Shown: in pieces, positions 15,756 to 23,110 of the stretch | Position numbering within the stretch: the first letter of the stretch is position 1 | Layout: each line of letters starts with the position of its first letter | Source of the DNA: an uncultured Sphingomonadaceae bacterium | GTDB taxonomy: Bacteria; Pseudomonadota; Alphaproteobacteria; Sphingomonadales; Sphingomonadaceae | Assembly: GCA_937995515.1 (NCBI GenBank) | Contig: CALKJZ010000025.1 | Span: 35,889 to 99,888, forward strand | Length of the DNA: 64,000 nt | Direction of reading: 5' to 3' | Program-made: the position numbers and the translations under genes | Notes under the pieces: generated by a model | Database searches by the model: none | What the model saw: the letters and a program-made list of their open reading frames with translations, nothing else | Told to the model about the DNA's origin: nothing

Positions 15756-18257
15756 TCAGAAGCGCAGGCGCGCCTCCACTCCGAAGCGGCGCTTGCTGCC
15801 GGGCGAGACGAACGAGCCGCCGAACTCTGGCGCCGGGATCACCTCGGCGAGCCAGCGCTCGTCGGTCAGGTTGGTGGCAAAGGCGGTGAGCGCGAGCTCG
15901 CGCCAGCGCACGCCCGCGCGCAGGTCGACAAGGGTGAAGCTGTCGCGGCGGGAGCGGCTGAAATTGCCCGTGCCGAGCGCGGCCGGAAGCCCGGCAAGCG
16001 GCAGGATGGCGGTGAACAGGGTCGGGCCATCCTGCGCCTGCACGGTCGAGAACCAGGTGGGGCCGGTGATCCTGAGGTCGGCCCGCGCGGTCAGGGCCCA
16101 GTCGCCTCCGATCGGCGCGTCGATGGAGGTGCCGAGGTTCACGGTATAGTCGGCCGTGTAGGGGGACTTGTTGCCCACCGTGTTGGGCCGGGCCGAGTTG
16201 CGCCGGATCTTGCTCTCGGTCAGGTTGACTGCGCCGTCCACCCGCCACCAGTCGGTCAGCCGGGCTGTCCCGGCGAGTTCCGCGCCCCACAGGTCCACCT
16301 TGTCGATGTTCGAGACCACCCGCAGCAGGCCGAAGGTGCCGACGAAGAACTCGAAGAACTGCATGTCGGTGACCTGCGTGTAATAGCCGGCGCCCGACAC
16401 GGCGAACCGGCCATCGGCCGAGGTGGCGCGGAAGCCGGCCTCAAAGGCCGAGGAGGTCTCTTTCTCGAACGTGTCGAAGATCTGGATGTTGGTGCCGAGC
16501 GGGCCGTTGAAGTTGAGATCGATGGTCGCGCGGCTGCCCTGGTTGTTGAAGCCGCCCGCCTTGAAGCCGATCCCCCAGCTGCCATAGAGGGTGAGCTGGC
16601 TGTCGGGCTTCCACGCCAGCGAAAGCCTCGGCTGCCACTGGTCGAACGTGCGGGTCTTGGGCGCGATCGGGCCGAACAGGAGCCCCGGGTTGAGCGGCGC
16701 ATTGCCCTCGAACGGCGGGCCGTCGAAATCCACATATTGCGTGCGCGCATCGGGCGGCACGAGGTTCCTCACCCGCCGGCGCTCATTGTCGTAGCGCAGT
16801 GCGGCGTTGAGCGTCAGCCGGTCGCTCAGATCCCAGTCGATGGCGCCGAAGCCGGCAAGCACGCGCGTGTCGAACCGGTCGTGGACGAGCTGTTCGGTGG
16901 GGTTGCGCGGATCGGTGGTGAACAGCTTGCGGATCACGCCGAAGCCACGGTCGATGCCGAGGTTGACCCCGACTTCGCGCTTGATCTCCAGCCAGTAGCC
17001 GCCCAGCTGCCAGCGCAGCGGCAGCGATGGATCCGACGCATAGCGGATCTCGGCCGAGAGGTCCGACTGGTTGCGGACCTGATATTGCGTGCCGTCGCAC
17101 AGCGTCGGCGTGTAGGGGCCGAGCAGCGAGCCGTTGGGGACAAACAGGTTGGAATCCGGCACCTCGCCCAGCACCTGCGGCGGCGGCAGCTGGAAGCCGG
17201 CCTGGTTGAGCGCGGCAACCGAGGCGCGGCACGGCTGGTCGGCATTGAAGAAGCCGAAGGCGCCCGAGGTGCCGTCGGCAAGGAAATCCTGCCGGATGTC
17301 GGACCATGCGGCCCATGCGGTGAGGCTGCCGCCCCAGGCGTCGAACGTCCACTTCGCGGAAAGCTCCTCGCCGCGCTGGCGGTTCTGCGGCACGATGTTG
17401 GGCTCGAAGAGGAAGGTGTGGGCGTTCACATCCTCGTTGAACAGCGGGTTGAGGGCTGCGAAGTTGGGCAGCTGGAAGGCGGCGTTGAAGGCAATCGCTG
17501 CGGCATCGGTGCGGGTGATGCGGCCCTTGATGTCGAGCTCGCCAAGCCCGCCGGGAGCGATCACCAGCCGGCCGCCCACCGTCCACGTCTCGAGATTGTC
17601 GACGGTTGCCCCGCGGGCCTCGGCAATGGGGCCGGTATTGCGCCAGTAGCCGTCGGTCGTGCGGAACTGGCCGTTGACGAGCAGAGAGACCCCTTCGGCG
17701 ATGGGGCCGGAGACCGAGCCGAACAGCTCGTAGGTGGAATCCCCGGCCGCTGAGGCAAGGAACCGGCCCTCAAGGCGGTCGCCCGGCTTGCGGGTCGAGA
17801 GGATCACGGCGCCGGCGGCGGCGTTGCGGCCATAGAAGGCGCCCTGCGGGCCCTTGAGCACCTCGACCTGCACCAGATCGCCCTGGGCCTGGTTGAGGGC
17901 GGCCGTGTTGGTCTTCAGAATGCCATCGACGACCAGCGCAACCGATGGCTCGGCGTCGCGCGCGCCGTTGATGCCGCGGATGTTCACCTGCGTGTCGCCC
18001 ACCTCGGCCGTGCCCGTCACGATCGTCACCCCTGGCGTCAGGCGCGAGATGTCCTCCGCGTTGCGCACCCCGGCGGCGGCGATGGCCTGTTCGGTGAGCA
18101 CCGAGACGGAGGCCGGCACGTCCTGCAGCGTCTCTGCCGTGCGCCGGGCCGTCACGATGATCTCGTCGCCGGCCTCCTGCGCTGCGGCCGGTGCCGCAGC
18201 AAGGGCGGCTGCGCCGACAGTTGCCAGAAACATCGCTCGCGTCGTCGAACCCGTCAT
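15756..18257 (-). CDS. TonB-dependent receptor of the racemase-like/SnoaL operon
   Basis: An 833-residue outer-membrane receptor with a signal peptide (ALAAAPAAAQ), a plug domain starting DEIIVTARRTAETLQDVPAS and passing through VEVLKGPQGAFYGRNAAAGA, and a long barrel ending FGVEARLRF with the C-terminal aromatic. It lies 66 bases downstream of two SnoaL-like genes and a racemase-like gene, so it probably imports the compound those proteins process. The divergent GntR-type gene upstream of the run is the likely regulator. The ligand is unknown; the partners suggest a small organic acid or aromatic/terpenoid rather than iron, but this is inference. Confidence 0.88.
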   Translation of the reverse strand: MTGSTTRAMFLATVGAAALAAAPAAAQEAGDEIIVTARRTAETLQDVPASVSVLTEQAIAAAGVRNAEDISRLTPGVTIVTGTAEVGDTQVNIRGINGARDAEPSVALVVDGILKTNTAALNQAQGDLVQVEVLKGPQGAFYGRNAAAGAVILSTRKPGDRLEGRFLASAAGDSTYELFGSVSGPIAEGVSLLVNGQFRTTDGYWRNTGPIAEARGATVDNLETWTVGGRLVIAPGGLGELDIKGRITRTDAAAIAFNAAFQLPNFAALNPLFNEDVNAHTFLFEPNIVPQNRQRGEELSAKWTFDAWGGSLTAWAAWSDIRQDFLADGTSGAFGFFNADQPCRASVAALNQAGFQLPPPQVLGEVPDSNLFVPNGSLLGPYTPTLCDGTQYQVRNQSDLSAEIRYASDPSLPLRWQLGGYWLEIKREVGVNLGIDRGFGVIRKLFTTDPRNPTEQLVHDRFDTRVLAGFGAIDWDLSDRLTLNAALRYDNERRRVRNLVPPDARTQYVDFDGPPFEGNAPLNPGLLFGPIAPKTRTFDQWQPRLSLAWKPDSQLTLYGSWGIGFKAGGFNNQGSRATIDLNFNGPLGTNIQIFDTFEKETSSAFEAGFRATSADGRFAVSGAGYYTQVTDMQFFEFFVGTFGLLRVVSNIDKVDLWGAELAGTARLTDWWRVDGAVNLTESKIRRNSARPNTVGNKSPYTADYTVNLGTSIDAPIGGDWALTARADLRITGPTWFSTVQAQDGPTLFTAILPLAGLPAALGTGNFSRSRRDSFTLVDLRAGVRWRELALTAFATNLTDERWLAEVIPAPEFGGSFVSPGSKRRFGVEARLRF

Positions 18258-18323
18258 CGATCATCCCCTCGGGTGGCGGCCGGCGCGGCCTCTCCCGCCC
18301 TGCGCGGCCGAAGCGGTCGGGCC

Positions 18324-18722
18324 TCAGACCAGGACATTGGCCCCCGACATGTAGACATGGACCTCCTGGAAGCGGCCATCGCGCACCTTCCAGAAGTTGG
18401 TGTTGGAAAGGCGCGTCACGCGGCCGTCGGCTGCGGTCAGCACGGCCTCGAACGAGGCTGCGATGCGGCCATGGGCCGCGTCGACCGTGCACACGAAATC
18501 CCGGTGCACGATCGTCTCCCAGGCGGCGAAGAAATCGGTGAACATCCGTTCCAGCCCGGCCCGCCCCTCGTGGGTGGTGAAGCTCGTCTGCACGTGGAAC
18601 AGCGCGGTGTCGTGGAAGCAGGCAAGGGTGGCCGCAAGATCCTTGGCATCGACGGCGCCGAAGTAGGTGCGGGTGGCCAGCTCGATCAGGGCATCGCGGC
18701 CGAGCGAGGGGGCATATTGCAT
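18324..18722 (-). CDS. SnoaL-like (NTF2-fold) protein
   Basis: A 132-residue protein of the SnoaL/NTF2 cone-fold superfamily: an N-terminal helix (IELATRTYFGAVDAKDLAATL), then FHDTALFHVQTSF and a C-terminal sheet ending RFQEVHVYMSGANVLV. Such proteins are small enzymes (cyclases, hydrolases, isomerases) or subunits, and the fold alone does not define the reaction. Its start overlaps the stop of the second SnoaL-like gene by one base (TGATG), indicating coupling. The two proteins share the layout and the same ending (V-x-VYMSG), so they look like a duplicated pair that could form a heterodimer. Confidence 0.78.
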   Translation of the reverse strand: MQYAPSLGRDALIELATRTYFGAVDAKDLAATLACFHDTALFHVQTSFTTHEGRAGLERMFTDFFAAWETIVHRDFVCTVDAAHGRIAASFEAVLTAADGRVTRLSNTNFWKVRDGRFQEVHVYMSGANVLV

Positions 18723-19153
18723 CAGGCCTCTCCCGGCTGAAGAAGATTGTCGCCGCTCATGTATACATAAACCCGGTGAAACAGCCGGTCGCGGCAGTAG
18801 AAGCGGTTGCAGTTCTCGTAGCGCAGCTGCGCGCCGCCGTTGGGCGTGATGAGCACGGTGAACTGCGAGCAGATGCTGTTCGTGGCCGGGTCGGCCACGT
18901 GCACGAAGTTGCCGTGCCAGATTTGCTCGAAATCGGCGAACAGGCGGCGGAACATGGCCTCGATTGCATCGATCCCGTCGTGCACGGTCATCGAGGTCAC
19001 CTCGGTCAGCCGTGCGTCCGGGGTGAAGCAGTCGAGCACCTGGGCGAGGTTCTTGTTGTCCACCCCGTCGAAGTAGCGCTTGGTGACGATATCCACATAC
19101 CAGGGATAGGGCAGCGGCTTCTGCCCCGGCCCGGCCTCGGTCCATTCGCGCAT
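18722..19153 (-). CDS. SnoaL-like (NTF2-fold) protein, upstream paralogue
   Basis: A 143-residue SnoaL/NTF2-fold protein with the sequence YFDGVDNKNLAQVLDCFTPDA near the N-terminus and RLFHRVYVYMSGDNLLQ at the end, clearly related to the downstream gene. Start and stop are both embedded in TGATG overlaps with the racemase-like and second SnoaL-like genes, so all three are translated as a coupled unit. No catalytic residue can be assigned with confidence. The coding sequence for VYVYM contains the palindrome ATGTATACAT, which repeats the core of the putative operator upstream of the operon (see findings). Confidence 0.78.
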   Translation of the reverse strand: MREWTEAGPGQKPLPYPWYVDIVTKRYFDGVDNKNLAQVLDCFTPDARLTEVTSMTVHDGIDAIEAMFRRLFADFEQIWHGNFVHVADPATNSICSQFTVLITPNGGAQLRYENCNRFYCRDRLFHRVYVYMSGDNLLQPGEA

Positions 19154-19899
19154 CAGTACCAGCCCTTTCGCACATCCTCATCCCGCGGCACCTCGGGGGC
19201 GGGATAGGCCTTCCTCGAATGGGAGAGCCCCAGCTCGAGAAGCACCTCCATCTGCTTCCAGGCGACCTTGCCCGGATTGACCAGCGGCACCGGCAGGACC
19301 GAGGCGAGATAGTCGGCAGACTGGTGCATGGTGGTGGAGCCGAGGACGATCACGTCGGCGCCATCCTCCTCGATCGCGCGCATCGCCTCGTCGCGCAGCC
19401 TGGCGAAGATCACCTCCTCCTTTCCGGCGAGAAGCTCGGAAAGGTCGGGCCGCGTGTCGATCGAGCGCAGGCTGGCGCACCGCTTCCAGAGCGCATATTC
19501 GGTCAGCGTCTTCTCGTAGAGCGGGTACCATTGCGGCCACATGGTGAGCACGCTGAACCGCTTGCCGAGCATCATCGCGGCGTGGAACGCAGCCTGGCCG
19601 GGCCCGACGACCGGAATCGACAGCCGCGAGCGCAGCGCGGCCATGCCGCTGTCGGAGACGGTGTCGATCAGCACGCCGGCAAAGCCCTCGGCCTCCGCGG
19701 CAAGGCCGGCCTGGAACACCGTCCAGTCCATCAGCAGCATGTCGTAGGGGCTGTCGCCCAGCGCTGCACCCCAGCGGACGGCCTCGAACTCGGCGGCAAA
19801 GCCCTCGCGCACGAACCCGGGCGGCAGCTGGGCTGCGCGGTTGGCAACGCCTGCCCCGTCCATCGGGATGGGAACGATCACCTTGACCCGTCGCGTCAC
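19153..19899 (-). CDS. Asp/Glu/hydantoin racemase superfamily protein lacking both catalytic cysteines
   Basis: A 248-residue protein with the two-domain fold of the aspartate/glutamate/hydantoin racemase superfamily, visible as AEGFAGVLIDTVSDSGMAAL, RLSIPVVGPGQAAFHAA and DGADVIVLGSTTM. At the two positions where racemases carry the acid/base cysteines (C-x-x-D-P-G and LGCAGM) it has Thr80 and Ser188, and its only cysteine (Cys141) is elsewhere. A conventional cysteine racemase mechanism is therefore unlikely; an isomerase, hydrolase or decarboxylase role is possible. The GTG at 19899 follows AAGGAGGG at good spacing. It is the first gene of a coupled operon with two SnoaL-like genes and a TonB receptor. 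Confidence 0.8.
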   Translation of the reverse strand: MTRRVKVIVPIPMDGAGVANRAAQLPPGFVREGFAAEFEAVRWGAALGDSPYDMLLMDWTVFQAGLAAEAEGFAGVLIDTVSDSGMAALRSRLSIPVVGPGQAAFHAAMMLGKRFSVLTMWPQWYPLYEKTLTEYALWKRCASLRSIDTRPDLSELLAGKEEVIFARLRDEAMRAIEEDGADVIVLGSTTMHQSADYLASVLPVPLVNPGKVAWKQMEVLLELGLSHSRKAYPAPEVPRDEDVRKGWY

Positions 19900-19931
19900 C
19901 CCGCCCTCCTTTGCTCGGCGGCCGATCCTAA

Positions 19932-19939
19932 TGTATACA
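19932..19939. promoter_or_regulatory. TGTATACA palindrome, putative GntR operator
   Basis: TGTATACA is a perfect palindrome in an AT-rich island between the divergent racemase-like operon and the GntR gene, in otherwise very GC-rich DNA. FadR-type GntR proteins commonly bind short palindromes of the TnGTnnACnA class. The same ATGTATACA nonamer recurs inside the operon at 18759-18767. Binding is inferred. Confidence 0.45.
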
Positions 19940-20119
19940 AAACGCCGGCGTCGAGGGCGGGTGTTGCGAAGGTTAACCGGTTCGGGCATCGCTGTGGCCG
20001 CCGCGCAACAGGCACGCCGGGCTACGCGAGGGCCCGGCCGCGCAGGCGCCCCCGGGGTGCGGGAAGCGGCGCGCAAGCGGCGCGGAAGGGGGGCAGACAG
20101 GGAGCCGGACGCAGGCGAG

Positions 20120-20815
20120 ATGGCACGTGCACCAAGGGCTGCTGATGCGGCCTATGCCCGAATCCGCGCGCTGATCGCGGGCGGCGAGCTTGCGCCCGGA
20201 GCGCCGCTGCGGGAGGAGGAGCTCGCCGCGCTGTGCGGCGTCTCGCGGACCCCCGTGCGCGAGGCGCTGATGCGGCTGGAGCAGGACTATCTGGTCCGCC
20301 GGACGGATGGCCAGCGCAGCTATGTCGCCGACTGGTCGCTCGACGACATCGCCGAGATGTTCGCGCTGCGTGCCATGCTGGAGGGCCACGCGGCTGCCCG
20401 CGCCGCCACCCGGATCACGCCCGAGGGGCTCGAGGCGCTGCGCCGGCTGAATGCCCGGCTGGCCTCAGCCGTTGCCGCGGGCGATACGGAGGGCTTTCTT
20501 GCTGCCAACCGCGCGTTTCACGACACGGTGCTCGGCGCGGCGCAATCGCCCCGGCTTGCTGCCATGATCGGCGGCCTTGTCGAGCAGCCGGTCGTTCGCC
20601 GCACCGCCGTGCGCTATGGCGCGCGCGAGCTCGGCCAGTCCCACGCCGAGCACGAGGCGCTGATCGAGGCGTTCGCGCGGGGCGATGCCGGCTGGGCGGA
20701 AAGCGTGATGGCCGGGCACATCCGCCGCGCCTTTCACGCCTTTGCCGATGCAAGCCGCGCTGCCCCCGCGAGATCGCCGGACGGCTCTGCGCCCGCCCGC
20801 GCGCCTCGGTCCTAG
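20120..20815 (+). CDS. GntR family (FadR/FCD subfamily) transcriptional regulator
   Basis: A 231-residue regulator: N-terminal winged helix-turn-helix (AAYARIRALIAGGELAPGAPL, then LCGVSRTPVREALMRLEQD) and a C-terminal all-helical FCD ligand domain (DDIAEMFALRAMLEGHAA, FHDTVLG, SHAEHEALIEAFARGD) with the histidines that usually bind a metal and a carboxylate ligand. It is divergent from the racemase-like/SnoaL/TonB operon, which it probably represses until the substrate is present. The ATG at 20120 fits the usual family length; longer in-frame openings upstream are arginine-rich and unlikely. The preceding ribosome site is weak. Confidence 0.88.
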   Translation: MARAPRAADAAYARIRALIAGGELAPGAPLREEELAALCGVSRTPVREALMRLEQDYLVRRTDGQRSYVADWSLDDIAEMFALRAMLEGHAAARAATRITPEGLEALRRLNARLASAVAAGDTEGFLAANRAFHDTVLGAAQSPRLAAMIGGLVEQPVVRRTAVRYGARELGQSHAEHEALIEAFARGDAGWAESVMAGHIRRAFHAFADASRAAPARSPDGSAPARAPRS

Positions 20816-20836
20816 CCGCGCGCCCCGCGCGCGCCC

Positions 20837-21553
20837 TCATTGCGCGCTCTGGTCGCGCACTCCGGTCGCACCCGGCGCGTCGGCCCGGGCGAGGTCGGCC
20901 TCCAGCCGGTCGATCAGCAGGCCCTGGAAGAAATCCCCTTCCGAGCCGGCGCGCGCGGCGGCCAGAAACCCGGCCATCTCCGCCCGGTCGAGCGGCGTGC
21001 CGCAGCCCGCAAACCGGCCCTCGAGCGCCCAGTGGACGAAGGCGATCCTGCCGGCCTGCCGCCCGGCGAGCGCCGAGCGGCGCAAAAGATCGGCCGCGCG
21101 GCACCGGTCCTGCGGCTCGTCGTTCAGCCCGAAGAGGGTGATGTAGCCGACCACGAACAGCGCCTGCGGATAGTTGCCGGCAACCGCGGCATCGCGGAAC
21201 GGGCGCGACTCCCGGCCGCGCCCGGCATAGGCGAGCACCCGGCCGAGCTGGTAGTTGAGGCGGGGGTTCGACGGATCGGCTCTCACCGCCGCCTCGCACG
21301 CGGCGATGGCAGCCGGCAGGTCGATGTCGCGCTGGGCAACGCCGGGTGCCACCCGGTCAGGATCGGACGGGTGGGCGGCGAGCCGGTCGCACGCTGTCGG
21401 ATCGCCAGGGCCGGCTGCGGCCGGGGCAGCAAGGAGCGCGGCTGCGGCTGCGGCGGCGCGGGCGGCCAGCGGCCACCGGCGCCGGCCCTGCTTCGAGATC
21501 GGGCCCGGAACGGGGGATGCGTGGGGCGTGGAACGGTCTTTCGTCTCGGACAT
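20837..21553 (-). CDS. Exported Sel1/TPR-like repeat protein
   Basis: A 238-residue protein with a cytoplasmic basic segment, a hydrophobic stretch (ARAAAAAAALLAAPAAAG) acting as signal or anchor, then helical repeats: AIAACEAAVRADPSNPRLNYQLGRVLAYAG, a TPR-like unit, and LLRRSALAGRQAGRIAFVHW, a Sel1-like unit. Cysteines in the mature part (TACDRL, AACEAA, DRCRAA, AGCGTP) may form disulphides in the periplasm. Repeat proteins of this kind usually mediate protein contacts; no enzymatic motif is seen. An ATG three codons upstream (21562) is an equally possible start. It is divergent from the CsbD-like gene with about 55 bases between starts. Confidence 0.6.
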   Translation of the reverse strand: MSETKDRSTPHASPVPGPISKQGRRRWPLAARAAAAAAALLAAPAAAGPGDPTACDRLAAHPSDPDRVAPGVAQRDIDLPAAIAACEAAVRADPSNPRLNYQLGRVLAYAGRGRESRPFRDAAVAGNYPQALFVVGYITLFGLNDEPQDRCRAADLLRRSALAGRQAGRIAFVHWALEGRFAGCGTPLDRAEMAGFLAAARAGSEGDFFQGLLIDRLEADLARADAPGATGVRDQSAQ

Positions 21554-21608
21554 GCAACGCATGGCACTAGCCTTGGCATTCTTGCGCCACAAGCAGGAGC
21601 ACAAGGCC

Positions 21609-21838
21609 ATGTGGGAGACGATCAAGGCCGGCTGGAGCGACCTCGTCGCGACGGCGCAGGCGAAGTGGGACGATCTGACCGACGACGAGCCCGAGCGGCT
21701 GGAGGCGATCGGCGAGGACCTCGAGGCGGCCGGCGAGGAGGCGAGGGCGAGGGCCGCCGAGATGCGCGCGAGGGCCGGGGCCTGGGCGGACCGCATGATC
21801 GCCCGGCTGCGGGGGAGGGTGATCCCCCCGCCGCCTGA
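21609..21838 (+). CDS. CsbD-like small stress protein, frame interrupted at a C-run
   Basis: The reading frame from ATG 21609 encodes a charged helical protein beginning MWETIKAGWSDLVATAQAKW, then DDLTDDEPERLEAIGEDLEA, resembling the CsbD family of small stress-induced proteins. In the sequence as given the frame does not stop after the helical part but runs on for over a kilobase antisense to the ATPase gene, which is implausible. At 21824-21829 there is a run of six C; one additional C would place TGA (21836-21838) in frame and give a protein of about 75 residues. This may be a sequencing indel, a real frameshift or a slippery site. The coordinates given end at that TGA. Confidence 0.45.
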
Positions 21839-21887
21839 GGCTGAGGGCGCGCCTGCCCCTCGTGTCTTTCCTCTGGCGGTTTGGGGT

Positions 21888-23063
21888 TCAGAAGGAGGGC
21901 ATGGTCCGGCGCATGAACTCGTCGAACATCGGCACGGTAAAGCCGGTGTCGCCATGGGCGGGGGAGTAGAGCATGCCCTTGGCGATGAGCGAGGAGCGGA
22001 TGGGCGCGAGCTGTGGCGGCTTGCGGCCCATGCGCTCGGCGATGTCGGCCGAACGGTGGGGGCCGGGGCCGAGTTCGGCCATGGCGCGCATGTAGCGTTT
22101 CTCCGAGGGCGTCAGCCGGTCGAACCGCACGCGGAAGAAGCTGCGATCAAGCTCGGCGCGCGCGGTCACGCCCGCATTTTCCACATCCTGCAGCGAGATG
22201 GGCGAGGCGAAGGCGAGATCCCAGGCGTGCTTGCCCCATTCCTGCAGGAAATAGGGATAGCCGCGGGTCGCGCGGATGATCGCATGGACGGCCTCGGCCT
22301 CGATCGTCTCCTCCTCCCGCTCCACGGGGATGACGATGGCGTTCCACGCAGCGCCCTCGTCGAGCGCCGAGACCTCGGCATATTCGAACAGCCGCTCGGT
22401 ATAGCTCTTGGCGCGGCCGAGCTGCCCGATGAGCGGCGGCAGGCCCGCTGCGAACAGGCCGAGCGGCAGGTTGGCCTGCGAGACGGCGTGCAGCGCGGCG
22501 ACGAGCGCTGCAAGCTCGTCCTCGCGCACATATTGCAGCTCGTCGATGAACAGCACCACGGCGGTGCCCCGCTCGCGCGCGGCCTCGCCGATCGCCAGCA
22601 GAAGCTCGGACAGATCGAGTGCGAGATCGCCGGAGTCGGCAAGGCCGCGGATGGGCGCGAAATCGACCCCGACCTCGATGTCGGCATATCTCACCTTGAG
22701 CTTCACGAAGCCCGCAAGCGCGGCGAGCGCCTTTCGCGCGCCGGCCTTTGCCGCCTCCGCCCGGTCGAGCTTCAGCAGCGCCGACCGCAGCGGCCCGGCG
22801 AGCAGCGCGGGAAGCGAGCGGTCCTCGGGCGCCTCGATCCGCACGGGCAGGAGCCCGCGCGCCTCGGCATCGGCGCGGATCTTGCCGAGCAGCACCGTCT
22901 TGCCGGTGCCGCGCAGCCCATAGAGGACGAAGCTCCGGGCCGGCCGGCCCATCGCCATCCGGTCGAGCGCGATACCCGCGCGCTCGATGAGCTCGTCGCG
23001 CCCGGCAAGTTCCGGCGGCTGGCTGCCGGCGCCGGGCGCAAAGGGGTTCCGCAGCGGGTCCAC
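21888..23063 (-). CDS. AAA+ family ATPase with C-terminal winged-helix region
   Basis: A 391-residue ATP-binding protein of the ORC/Cdc6-like or archaeal-type AAA+ class. Walker A is GLRGTGKT (residues 49-56), Walker B is VVLFIDELQ, followed by a sensor-like segment LFAAGLPPL and a helical lid with RGYPYFLQEWGKHAWD. The C-terminal part (LTPSEKRYMRAMAELGPGPH, then DIAERMGRKPPQLAPIRSSL) looks like a winged helix for DNA or protein binding. The GTG at 23063 is the only reasonable start after the upstream gene's stop; upstream reading in this frame is antisense shadow. The cellular role is unknown, and linkage to the neighbouring sugar dehydrogenase gene is probably incidental. Confidence 0.75.
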   Translation of the reverse strand: MDPLRNPFAPGAGSQPPELAGRDELIERAGIALDRMAMGRPARSFVLYGLRGTGKTVLLGKIRADAEARGLLPVRIEAPEDRSLPALLAGPLRSALLKLDRAEAAKAGARKALAALAGFVKLKVRYADIEVGVDFAPIRGLADSGDLALDLSELLLAIGEAARERGTAVVLFIDELQYVREDELAALVAALHAVSQANLPLGLFAAGLPPLIGQLGRAKSYTERLFEYAEVSALDEGAAWNAIVIPVEREEETIEAEAVHAIIRATRGYPYFLQEWGKHAWDLAFASPISLQDVENAGVTARAELDRSFFRVRFDRLTPSEKRYMRAMAELGPGPHRSADIAERMGRKPPQLAPIRSSLIAKGMLYSPAHGDTGFTVPMFDEFMRRTMPSF

Positions 23064-23110
23064 CCGGCGGCCTTTGCCGGTGGCCCGCCTCCGGGGCAAG
23101 CGGCCCCGGC

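Noticed and set aside
12731..15889. Plus-strand open frame of about 1050 codons opposite a TonB receptor
   Set aside because: It mirrors the receptor gene in the antisense frame and contains no recognisable domain.
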